Source of the DNA: Anaerolinea thermophila
GTDB taxonomy: Bacteria > Chloroflexota > Anaerolineae > Anaerolineales > Villigracilaceae
Direction: 5' to 3'
DNA: 7,166 nt
Assembly: GCA_020722305.1 (NCBI GenBank)
Contig: DYLB01000105.1
Coordinates: forward strand, 1 to 7,166
Shown: piece after piece, positions 1 to 6,009 of the stretch
Numbering within the stretch: position 1 is the stretch's first letter
Layout: each line of letters opens with the position of its first letter
Notes under the pieces: generated by a model
What the model saw: the letters and a program-made list of their open reading frames with translations, nothing else
What the model was told of the DNA's origin: nothing
The model's database searches: none
Translations under genes and position numbers: made by a program

Positions 1-1172
1 AAAGATTTGCGCATCCGCTCCAGACCTTCTTCGAGCAGGCGGCGCGGACAGCCGAAATTCAAGCGGACGAAATTTTCGCCGCCGGGGCCAAAGTCCGCGC
101 CCGCGTTGAGGGCCACCCGGGCCTTTTCCAGGAAGAACCTGGCCGGCGGCCCCTCGATTTTACCCGCCTCCACCAGGTCGCTGCAATCCAGCCAGGCCAG
201 GTAGGTCGCCTCGGGCACGGTGGTGCGGATGCCCGGCAGGCGCTCACGCACGAACGCCACGAGGAAGTCGCGGTTGGCGGTCAGGTAGCTCCGTAAATCG
301 GCCAGCCAGCCGTCGCAAGCCCCAGACAGCGCCGCCTGCGCCGACACCTGTCCCAGGCTGGAGACGTGCATCGTCAACCGCTCGACGGTTTTTTTGTATC
401 GCTCCCGCAGTTCAGGGTTCGGGATGATCGCAAACCCGCAGAACAGCCCGGCCACGTTGAAGGTCTTGCTGGGGGCCACCAGCGTGATCGTCCGGGCGGC
501 GGTCTCCGGCGAAAGCGTGGCAATCGGGACGTGTTTCGCCCCGTCCAGGAGCAGCTCACTGTGGATTTCGTCGGAGCAGATGACGATGTCGTTCCTCTCG
601 CAGATTTCGGCCATCCGGGACAAGTCGTCACGCGAATAGACCTGGCCGGTGGGGTTATGGGGATTGCACAACAGGAACAGGCGGGTCTGGACCTCAGGCC
701 TGGCCGCCGTTTCGAGGGCCTCCCAATCCACCCGGCAGCGGAGCGTGCTCCCCTGCGTCTCGCAGGCGAGTTGGGCGGTCTGGCGGGTCAGCCCCGCGTT
801 CTCGTGGACGTTCAGGAACGGGAAGTAGACCGGGGTCTGCATCATGATCCCCTCGCCGGGGCGGCAAACGCTCCAGGCGGCGGCGTTGAACCCGCTGACC
901 AGTCCCGGCACGGCGACGACCATCTCCGGCTCCACTTTCCAGCCGTAGAGCCGGTCCATGCGCCCGGCGACGGTGGCGAGCAGCTCTGCCGACGGCGCTT
1001 CGTAGCCGAACACGCCATGCTCTACAGCCTGGCTCAAGGCTTCCCTCACCGGCGGCGGGGCCGGGAAGTCCATGTCGGCCACCCACATGGGCAGCACGTC
1101 TTGGGGATACTTGTTCCACTTGAGAGAGTTGGAGCTGCGGCGGTCAATAACGGTGTCGAAGTTGGTTTTCAT
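1..1172 (-). CDS. PatB/MalY-type PLP-dependent C-S lyase / aminotransferase (3' end outside window)
   Basis: The minus strand reads open from ATG 1172 to the window edge, giving 390 residues with no stop. The protein is a fold-type I PLP enzyme of the class I/II aminotransferases, in the PatB/MalY branch of cystathionine beta-lyases. Visible marks are the N-terminal NFDTVIDRRSSNSLKW and LPMWVADMDF (about residues 4-36), the NPHNPTGQVY loop (170-179), the SDEIHSELL cofactor segment (200-208), the PLP lysine K236 in APSKTFNVAG, and the C-terminal arginine region NFVRLNFGCP (367-376). Family members are close to 390 residues, so only a few residues are probably missing. The likely reaction is beta-elimination from cystathionine or cysteine conjugates, giving a thiol (homocysteine), pyruvate and ammonia, in the cytoplasm. 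True aminotransferase activity cannot be excluded. The start is supported by a well-spaced ribosome site at 1182-1190. It lies 62 bases after the glycosyltransferase and probably shares its transcript. Confidence 0.92.
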   Translation of the reverse strand, partial: MKTNFDTVIDRRSSNSLKWNKYPQDVLPMWVADMDFPAPPPVREALSQAVEHGVFGYEAPSAELLATVAGRMDRLYGWKVEPEMVVAVPGLVSGFNAAAWSVCRPGEGIMMQTPVYFPFLNVHENAGLTRQTAQLACETQGSTLRCRVDWEALETAARPEVQTRLFLLCNPHNPTGQVYSRDDLSRMAEICERNDIVICSDEIHSELLLDGAKHVPIATLSPETAARTITLVAPSKTFNVAGLFCGFAIIPNPELRERYKKTVERLTMHVSSLGQVSAQAALSGACDGWLADLRSYLTANRDFLVAFVRERLPGIRTTVPEATYLAWLDCSDLVEAGKIEGPPARFFLEKARVALNAGADFGPGGENFVRLNFGCPRRLLEEGLERMRKS

Positions 1173-1181
1173 GGCACTGAA

Positions 1182-1190
1182 TCACCTTTT
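1182..1190 (-). promoter_or_regulatory. Ribosome binding site of the PatB-like gene
   Basis: The minus strand reads AAAAGGTGA here, nine bases before the ATG at 1172. It is the clearest ribosome site in the thrC-to-patB unit. It suggests that this gene starts translation independently, unlike the two upstream genes, which rely on ATGA overlaps. Confidence 0.6.
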
Positions 1191-1222
1191 CCTGTCAGGA
1201 GTGTTTTCAAGGAAGCAGGCAG

Positions 1223-1250
1223 CCTGCCCGCCGATCAGGGAGCGGGCAGG
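1223..1250 (-). repeat. 9-bp hairpin spanning the glycosyltransferase stop codon
   Basis: CCTGCCCGC (1223-1231) and GCGGGCAGG (1242-1250) are perfect inverted copies with a 10-base loop that contains the TGA stop (1235-1237). On the minus strand the hairpin is followed by GC-rich sequence and only a weak, broken T stretch, so it is a poor intrinsic terminator. It may be an attenuator or 3'-end stabiliser between the glycosyltransferase and PatB-like genes, or just a product of GC-rich coding sequence. Confidence 0.3.
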
Positions 1251-2179
1251 TCGTTCTCCGGCGACTCGCGCACGATGTACAGCGGACGGCCTTTGGCTTC
1301 ATCATAAAGCCGTCCGATATATTCGCCGAGGATGCCGAGAGAGATCAACTGCACGCCCCCCAGGAACAGGACTGCGATCAAGGTAGTGGCCTGGCCGGTG
1401 AACGCGCCGTCCCCGCTCATGCGCATCACGATCACCACCGGGATAGCCAGGATGGCCAGGCCGGCGGAGGCAAAACCGAAATACGTTGCCACCTGCAACG
1501 GGAAATACGAAAAGCCCGTGATGGCGTTCAAGGCCAGCTTGAGCATCTTCCTGAACGGATACTTGGTCACGCCGGCCACCCGGGCGGCGCGCTTGTACGC
1601 CACCCCGACCTGCTTGAACCCGACCCAGGCCGACATGCCGCGCGGGAAGCGGTGGCGCTCGCGCATGGTCTTGAGCACCTCCACCACCTTGCGGTCCATC
1701 AGGCGGAAGTCGCCCGCGTCGAGCGGCATCTTGACGTCGGTGATGCGGTAAATCAGGCGGTAGAAGGCGGCTGCAGTGAATTTCTTGAACCAGCTTTCGC
1801 CTTCGCGTTCGGCCCGCACGGCGTAGACCACCTCGTAGCCCTCTTTCCACTTTTTCGCCAGATCCAGGATGACTTCGGGTGGGTCTTGCAGGTCGGCGTC
1901 AATGATGACAACCGCCTCGCCGCGGGCATAGTCCCAGCCGGCGGTGATGGCGATCTGGTGGCCGAAGTTGCGCGCAAAAATAACCGGGCGGACGCGCTTG
2001 TCGGCCCGGGCCAATTCCAGGATCTTGTCGGTCGAGCCGTCGGTCGAGCCGTCGTCCACCAGGACCAGTTCCCAGGTTTCGCCGGTCGAGTCCATCACGG
2101 CTGAGATACGGCGGTAGAGTTCGGGGATGTTTTCCAACTCATTATAGATTGGGGCAACGATCGAATAGGTTACACTCAT
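1235..2179 (-). CDS. DPM1/GtrB-like family 2 glycosyltransferase with two C-terminal membrane helices
   Basis: A 314-residue GT-A glycosyltransferase of family GT2. The N-terminal SIVAPIYNELENI (6-18) and VDDGSTDGS (41-49) form the nucleotide-sugar site. The DADLQDP stretch (94-100) holds the DXD metal-binding motif, and GDFRLMDRKV (156-165) is typical of the dolichol/undecaprenyl-phosphate sugar transferase branch. Two hydrophobic helices follow (about 229-252 and 264-285), then LGEYIGRLYDEAKGRPLYIV, the usual end of GtrB/CsbB-like proteins. The expected role is transfer of a sugar from a UDP or GDP donor to a polyprenyl phosphate on the inner face of the membrane, feeding cell-surface glycosylation. 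The sugar cannot be told from sequence. The ATG overlaps the TGA of the gene before it (ATGA, 2176-2179), and no strong ribosome site is seen, so translation is probably coupled. Residues 43-51 are encoded by an internal 12-base tandem repeat. Confidence 0.93.
   Translation of the reverse strand: MSVTYSIVAPIYNELENIPELYRRISAVMDSTGETWELVLVDDGSTDGSTDKILELARADKRVRPVIFARNFGHQIAITAGWDYARGEAVVIIDADLQDPPEVILDLAKKWKEGYEVVYAVRAEREGESWFKKFTAAAFYRLIYRITDVKMPLDAGDFRLMDRKVVEVLKTMRERHRFPRGMSAWVGFKQVGVAYKRAARVAGVTKYPFRKMLKLALNAITGFSYFPLQVATYFGFASAGLAILAIPVVIVMRMSGDGAFTGQATTLIAVLFLGGVQLISLGILGEYIGRLYDEAKGRPLYIVRESPENDLPAP
2027..2054. repeat. 12-base tandem repeat, 2.3 copies, inside the glycosyltransferase
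   Basis: The unit TCGGTCGAGCCG occurs at 2028-2039 and again without change at 2040-2051, and the match runs one base to the left and three to the right. On the coding strand it gives the same codons twice (DGST-DGST) in the nucleotide-sugar-binding loop. The length is a multiple of three, so gain or loss of a copy would keep the frame. Confidence 0.85.
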
Positions 2180-3336
2180 TCTGATTGCTCTTGTTGTTTT
2201 TGAACTTTGCGGCGCTTCGAACGCGGCGAAGGCTGGCCTTCCGCCTTGTTGACGAACCGGGCTTCTTTGTCCTCAGGGAACGCCGGAAGCCCCAGGATAC
2301 GCCGCCGCACGTATTCGCCGATCACGGCCACCGAGGCCAGCACCGGGACGACCAGCAGCGCGCCCATGATGCCTTCGAGGATCGTGGCGGCCATGATGGC
2401 GATGAAGACCAGTCCCTCGTTCATGTGGACGCTGCGCCCCATCACGTAAGGCCGCAGCCAGAAGTTTTTCAGGTTGATCAAGACCAGGTAGGTCGCCAGC
2501 GTGATCCCAGCCACCCAAAAGTTCGATAACGGGATCCAGCTCGACCCTTCCAGCAGGGCCACGCCTATGGCCAGCATGGCCGCCAGGAACGGCCCCACAT
2601 CCGGCACCAGGGTGAAGAAACCGGCGATCACGCCCAGCGCCAGCGCGCCGGGAATGCCGATAATCAACCAGGCGATGGTGAAGACCACGCCCACAATCAA
2701 CATCAGCACGATCTGGCCGCGCAGGTAGGCCATCCACACGGTGCGGATGCGGCCGTACAATGCGCGCATCTCGTCCTGGTAGGGTTCGGGGGCCAGCTCG
2801 ATCAGGTAGTCCCGCATCTCCGGCCAGTGGGAGAGGAACAGATGGACGGCCACCAGGATCACCAGGAACCACAGCAGCCCCACCGACGTGGATTCGAGCA
2901 ACTGAAAAAGCTCCTCCGGCAGCGGCGAAAGGGCGGTCGAGCGCAGCCGGGTCAGGCTCTGTCCCAATTGCTCGAAGTGGAAGATGTACCCGGCGAACAC
3001 GATCGGCTCGGACAGGACCTCGTTCAACTGTTCGGTCAGGTCCAGCAAGTCCCGGATCACCAGTTGGATTTCGTTGAAAAAGACCGGCGTCAGCGTGGCC
3101 GGGATGCCCACCAACAGGATCAAGGCGGAAAAATAGACCAGGTTGACGGCCGCCGCCCGAGACAGGCGGGTCTTCTTGCTCAAAAAGGTGACCACCGGGT
3201 TGATCAGGTAAGCCACGAACCCGGCAATGATCAAGGGACTGACCGCCGCCCGGGCGTAGATTACAAACGCCACAAATGCAACGAATGCCGTGACGCCCGC
3301 AATGTAACGGAAAGGCGTACTCCATTGGGGTTTCAT
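2176..3336 (-). CDS. AI-2E (UPF0118/PerM) family membrane transporter
   Basis: A 386-residue polytopic membrane protein, normal in length for the AI-2E family. Hydrophobic segments lie near 12-28, 32-50, 64-88, 153-169, 207-226, 229-245, 248-263, 273-288, 306-322 and 323-342. The soluble, partly amphipathic stretch between about 90 and 150 is usual for the family. Family hallmarks are FFTLVPDVGPFLAAM (240-254) and NFWLRPYVMGRSVHMNEGL (291-309), followed by GIMGALLVVPVLA (322-334). The tail after 345 is charged and basic (PRSKRRKVQKQQEQSE) and should be cytoplasmic. Family members have been linked to autoinducer-2 export or to sodium/proton exchange, and the substrate here is unknown. The gene starts inside the end of thrC (ATGA, 3333-3336) and ends inside the start of the glycosyltransferase gene, pointing to coupled translation. 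Confidence 0.92.
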   Translation of the reverse strand: MKPQWSTPFRYIAGVTAFVAFVAFVIYARAAVSPLIIAGFVAYLINPVVTFLSKKTRLSRAAAVNLVYFSALILLVGIPATLTPVFFNEIQLVIRDLLDLTEQLNEVLSEPIVFAGYIFHFEQLGQSLTRLRSTALSPLPEELFQLLESTSVGLLWFLVILVAVHLFLSHWPEMRDYLIELAPEPYQDEMRALYGRIRTVWMAYLRGQIVLMLIVGVVFTIAWLIIGIPGALALGVIAGFFTLVPDVGPFLAAMLAIGVALLEGSSWIPLSNFWVAGITLATYLVLINLKNFWLRPYVMGRSVHMNEGLVFIAIMAATILEGIMGALLVVPVLASVAVIGEYVRRRILGLPAFPEDKEARFVNKAEGQPSPRSKRRKVQKQQEQSE

Positions 3337-4568
3337 AACAGGCGCTTTACAGCCTCCAGAGTGGGTTCGATAATCGGCGCAACGGAGACGGCCTGCATGG
3401 CCGCCTTGACGTCTTTCAGGCCGCTGCCGGTGTTCATCACCAAGACGGGTTCCTCGGCTCCAACCTGACTCAAGCCTGCCGCTTTGACCAACCCGGCGTA
3501 GGCGGCGGCCCCAGCCGGTTCCGCAAAGACCCCCACCCTGCCGAGGGCCGCAATGGCTTGCAGGATCTCCTCGTCCGAGACGGTGACGTAAGTCCCCCCG
3601 GTCTCACGAGCCGCCCGGACGGCCCGCACGCCGTCCCGCGGCAGGTCAACCGAGATGCTGTCGGCCAGGGTCCGCGCCGAAACGGGGACAATTTCCTCGG
3701 TCCCGGCTCGATACGCATTCGCAATCGCCGCGGACCCTTCGGCCTGCACCCCGACGATGCGCGGCATCGTCTCGATCCAGCCCAGTTCCAGCAGGTCCTT
3801 GAAGCCTTTGTGAATGCCGGAGATGATGTTGCCGTCCCCGACCGAGACGAAGACGGTGAAGGGGGCCTGGCCGAGTTTGCCTTGCATGAATTCCCAGATT
3901 TCGAAGGCGGCGGTTTTTTTGCCTTCGGCGGTGAAGGGGTTGTAGCCGGTGTTGCGGCAGTACCAGCCGAATTCTTCGGCAGCTGCGACGGTCAGGTCGA
4001 ATGCGTCGTCGTAGCTGCCGTCCACCAGGATGACTTTGGCACCGAAGACGAGCAGCTGGGCGATCTTGGCCGGGGGCGCGGACCTGGGGGCGAAGATGAC
4101 CGCCTTCTGCCCCACCGCAGCCGACAGGCCCGCCAGGGCCGCCCCGGCGTTGCCCGTGGAAGCGGTGACGACCACTTCGGCCTTGATCTCCCTGGCCCGG
4201 GCGACGACGATGGCGCTGGCCCGGTCTTTGAATGAGGCGGTCGGGTTGCGGGACTCGTCCTTGATCCACAGGTTCTTCAGGCCGAGGGGGGCGGCGAGCT
4301 GCGGCACGGCGAAGACCGGCGTCCAGCCCGCGGCGTGGAGCGGGGTGCCGCCGCCAGCCACTTCGGACACGGGCAGCAAGGGCAGGTAACGCCAGAGGGA
4401 GGCGTCGGTGCGGCTGGTGATGTCTTCGGGGTGGTATTTGGCGCGCAAGGCTTCGTAATCGAGCGCCACGTCCAGGTTGCCGCCGTCTTTGGGGCAGGTG
4501 TAGGTGACCTGCCCCGGCAGGTATTCGGTCTGACAGATCGAGCAGCGATAGCCGATGAATTTATTCAT
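3333..4568 (-). CDS. thrC: Threonine synthase
   Basis: A 411-residue fold-type II PLP enzyme that converts O-phosphohomoserine to threonine and phosphate in the cytoplasm. The N-terminus has a small zinc-ribbon-like head, FIGYRCSICQTEY...TCPKDGG, with C9, C12 and C25, but D28 stands where the fourth cysteine would be. The PLP lysine is K114 in NPTASFKDR. STGNAG (137-142) and VSVGDGN (241-247) bind phosphate groups, and MNTGSGLKD (378-386) is the conserved C-terminal segment. Methanogen cysteate synthase is a related fold, but every feature here suits threonine synthase. The start at 4568 is supported by GAGGTC about eight bases upstream and by the usual position of the head domain. A short ORF in the same frame ends just four bases before this start. 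The gene leads the minus-strand unit. Confidence 0.94.
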   Translation of the reverse strand: MNKFIGYRCSICQTEYLPGQVTYTCPKDGGNLDVALDYEALRAKYHPEDITSRTDASLWRYLPLLPVSEVAGGGTPLHAAGWTPVFAVPQLAAPLGLKNLWIKDESRNPTASFKDRASAIVVARAREIKAEVVVTASTGNAGAALAGLSAAVGQKAVIFAPRSAPPAKIAQLLVFGAKVILVDGSYDDAFDLTVAAAEEFGWYCRNTGYNPFTAEGKKTAAFEIWEFMQGKLGQAPFTVFVSVGDGNIISGIHKGFKDLLELGWIETMPRIVGVQAEGSAAIANAYRAGTEEIVPVSARTLADSISVDLPRDGVRAVRAARETGGTYVTVSDEEILQAIAALGRVGVFAEPAGAAAYAGLVKAAGLSQVGAEEPVLVMNTGSGLKDVKAAMQAVSVAPIIEPTLEAVKRLL

Positions 4569-4571
4569 GAA

Positions 4572-4637
4572 TTATTGACCTCGAATGGGGTTTTGGACAA
4601 CAGGTCTGTACGATTCTTGTAAAGAGTTTTCAGACAT
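4572..4637 (-). CDS. 21-codon leader ORF in frame with thrC
   Basis: On the minus strand ATG 4637 opens a 21-codon ORF (begins MSENSLQESY, ends NPIRGQ) that stops at TAA 4572-4574. Its own ribosome site AGGAGAG (4642-4648) is stronger than that of thrC, and it lies just downstream of a TATAAT box. The stop is followed by TTC and then the thrC ATG in the same frame, and the thrC ribosome site GAGGTC is read as part of the leader. There are no threonine codons and one isoleucine codon, so classic threonine attenuation is not supported. It may be a coupling leader peptide or the relic of an N-terminal extension cut off by a nonsense codon. No homolog is recognised. Confidence 0.45.
   Translation of the reverse strand: MSENSLQESYRPVVQNPIRGQ
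4577..4582 (-). promoter_or_regulatory. Ribosome binding site of thrC
   Basis: The minus strand reads GAGGTC about eight bases before the thrC ATG. The site lies inside the last codons of the leader ORF, so ribosomes finishing the leader would pass over it and could restart at thrC. Confidence 0.5.
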
Positions 4638-4659
4638 AAGGCTCTCCTGTCGCTCCGCA

Positions 4660-4665
4660 ATTATA
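4660..4665 (-). promoter_or_regulatory. -10 box of the thrC unit promoter
   Basis: The minus strand carries a consensus TATAAT here. Seven bases downstream puts the transcript start near 4653, just before the leader's AGGAGAG and ATG, an orderly -10, ribosome site, start layout. No good -35 hexamer is seen 16 to 18 bases upstream; the sequence there is TGATCG or ATGATC. The rest of the divergent gap, 4666-4810, shows no convincing riboswitch, terminator or plus-strand promoter. TTGCAA at 4730-4735 has no partner at a proper distance. Confidence 0.5.
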
Positions 4666-4810
4666 CCTTGATGGCAACGGCCCGATCATCTCCTGCGGCT
4701 CCCCAGGTGTCGAAGATCCAATGTAACCTTTGCAACATAAATGGGTTAAATAAGACGTAATTTCAATTGGCTCCAACAAAAGCCTTTCAACCCAAACCCT
4801 AATTCTTTCC

Positions 4811-4817
4811 GGGAGGA
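4811..4817 (+). promoter_or_regulatory. Ribosome binding site of the DegV gene
   Basis: GGGAGGA lies three bases before the ATG at 4821. It is near consensus and fixes the start of the DegV protein. Confidence 0.75.
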
Positions 4818-4820
4818 CTT

Positions 4821-5675
4821 ATGTCGAAAGTTGCAGTAATTACGGACAGCACCGCCTACCTGCCCCCAGACCTGAGCAAGCAATACCACATCACCGTGAT
4901 GCCGCAGGCCTTGATCTGGGGCGAGGAAATTTTCAGCGACGGGGTGGATATCCAGCCTGAAGAATTCTATACCCGCCTGAAAACCGCCAAAGTCATGCCG
5001 ACCACTGCGCAGGTTTCCATTCCGAGCATGCAGGAAGCCTTCAAAACCCTGCTCGACCGGGATTACAGTGTGGTGGGCATCTTCATTTCTAACAAATTAT
5101 CCGGCACAATATCGTCCGCGATCCAGGCGCGGGAGGCCCTGGGCGTGGGTGAGGACAAAATCGCCATCGTCGACTCGTATTCGGTAGCCATGGCGATGGG
5201 CTTCGTGGTATTGACCGTCGCACGGGCCGCGGCCGAAGGAGCTGGCCAGTCCGAGTGCGTGGCACTGGCTGAGAAAGCCCGCAACCACACGGGCGTCTTT
5301 TTCGTGGTGGACACGCTCGAATTCCTGCACCGCGGGGGACGCATCGGCGGAGCGCAGCGCTTCCTCGGCTCGGCCCTCAACTTGAAACCGATCCTGGCTG
5401 TCCAGGATGGCCGGGTGGAGGCTGTAGAACGCATCCGCACCAAGGGCAAAGCCGTAGGCCGGATGCTCGAACTGGTCAAGGAACAAGTCGGCGACCGCAA
5501 ACCGGTGCGGATAGCTACCCTGCATGCCAACGCCGCCCAGGAGGCGCGGGAGATCCTCGAACGCGCCAGCAAGATAATGGAGATTAACGAATCGGTCTTC
5601 TCCGAGGTCAGCCCGGTGGTCGGCACCCACGCCGGACCTGGCACAGTCGGCCTGGCCTTCATGGCCGGGATGTAA
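4821..5675 (+). CDS. DegV family fatty-acid-binding protein
   Basis: A 284-residue cytoplasmic protein, the usual length for the EDD/DegV family. Family members bind a long-chain fatty acid between two domains, and several act as FakB, which presents the fatty acid to the kinase FakA for phosphorylation. Motifs in order are VITDSTAYLP (6-15), PTTAQVSIPS (60-69), FISNKLSGTISSA (88-100), IVDSYSVAMAMG (116-127), DTLEFLHRGGRIGG (164-177), LNLKPILAV (186-194) and the C-terminal GTHAGPGTVG (268-277), which closes over the ligand. The start has a near-consensus ribosome site and the TDST motif sits at the expected distance. It is divergent from thrC and is followed by its own terminator, so it is probably monocistronic. 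No FakA-like gene is in the window, so the FakB role is inferred from family only. Confidence 0.93.
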   Translation: MSKVAVITDSTAYLPPDLSKQYHITVMPQALIWGEEIFSDGVDIQPEEFYTRLKTAKVMPTTAQVSIPSMQEAFKTLLDRDYSVVGIFISNKLSGTISSAIQAREALGVGEDKIAIVDSYSVAMAMGFVVLTVARAAAEGAGQSECVALAEKARNHTGVFFVVDTLEFLHRGGRIGGAQRFLGSALNLKPILAVQDGRVEAVERIRTKGKAVGRMLELVKEQVGDRKPVRIATLHANAAQEAREILERASKIMEINESVFSEVSPVVGTHAGPGTVGLAFMAGM

Positions 5676-5683
5676 ACGGCCAT

Positions 5684-5712
5684 AAAATCCCCGTCATTTC
5701 GACGGGGATTTT
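5684..5712 (+). terminator. Intrinsic terminator after the DegV gene, possibly bidirectional
   Basis: AAAATCCCCGTC (5684-5695) pairs perfectly with GACGGGGATTTT (5701-5712) around a 5-base loop, starting eight bases after the stop codon. The U-rich side lies within the end of the stem and resumes after CGG. The matching A-run on the left would let it act on the other strand too. Confidence 0.85.
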
Positions 5713-6005
5713 CGGTTTAATGTCACTTCGCCTGCTCTCGATTATCAAAGTGAATAGCGTCGTCTGGCGCAAAAGACCCTGCACCCATCGGAAGATTGTG
5801 AAATGAAACAGAATGTTGGAAATATTGACCGTTCAAGCTCAGCACCAGAAAATAACACCAGACGCCCATCCCCACGATCCAGGACCCAAAGGTTTCCCTG
5901 CAAATTTTTAGGGTTGTGTATTCACCGTCCCGAAGGTTTCGCCCAGACGGACTCGTTTTTCAAAGAAACCTTCGGGACGTTCTACTGCCGCCCGATTGAA
6001 AATTT
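5713..6005. other. Gene-poor stretch between the DegV and thioredoxin genes
   Basis: This stretch of about 290 bases is visibly less GC-rich than the genes around it. It holds one doubtful small ORF and one strong inverted repeat, each listed separately. I see no tRNA, convincing sigma-70 promoter or riboswitch fold. Confidence 0.6.
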
Positions 6006-6009
6006 ATGA
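5803..6009 (+). CDS. Doubtful small ORF overlapping the thioredoxin start
   Basis: A 68-residue ORF from ATG 5803, rich in Ser, Arg, Pro and Thr, with no recognised domain, signal peptide or membrane segment. A weak GGAAG lies at 5790-5794. Its TGA overlaps the thioredoxin ATG as ATGA (6006-6009), the same junction used twice in the thrC unit, and the thioredoxin gene has no ribosome site of its own, so a coupling role is conceivable. Against it, the composition does not look like a folded protein, and about 18 codons are taken up by an inverted repeat. It is most likely not a real protein. Confidence 0.18.
   Translation: MKQNVGNIDRSSSAPENNTRRPSPRSRTQRFPCKFLGLCIHRPEGFAQTDSFFKETFGTFYCRPIENL
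5926..5979. repeat. 15-bp perfect inverted repeat with a 24-base loop
   Basis: CGTCCCGAAGGTTTC (5926-5940) and GAAACCTTCGGGACG (5965-5979) are exact inverted copies. A shorter inner pairing CCGTC (5925-5929) with GACGG (5946-5950) would compete with the main stem. The repeat ends 26 bases before the thioredoxin ATG. There is no T-run after it, so it is not a standard terminator. It may be a REP-like or small non-autonomous mobile repeat, or a 5'-leader hairpin of the thioredoxin mRNA. No target-site duplication is obvious. Confidence 0.8.

Noticed and set aside
366..1307. Long plus-strand ORF of 313 codons opposite the PatB-like gene
   Set aside because: It is antisense to a clear PLP enzyme, has a shadow-like Arg/Gly/Asp/His-rich composition and no recognisable domain. 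GC-rich codon bias leaves such frames open.
2176..3336. Quorum-sensing role for the AI-2E family protein
   Set aside because: The family name reflects one studied member. No luxS, lsr or related gene is in the window, and the substrates of most members are unknown.
2827..3468. Plus-strand ORF of 213 codons across the AI-2E protein and the end of thrC
   Set aside because: It lies opposite two well-supported genes, is rich in Gln, Asp and Arg, and has no domain.
3558..4235. Plus-strand ORF of 225 codons opposite thrC
   Set aside because: It mirrors the threonine synthase codon pattern and has no ribosome site or family motif.
4569..4820. T-box, SAM or threonine riboswitch before thrC or the DegV gene
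   Set aside because: No T-box consensus, no long leader hairpins with a terminator and no threonine-rich leader were found. The predicted minus-strand leader RNA before thrC is only about 85 bases.
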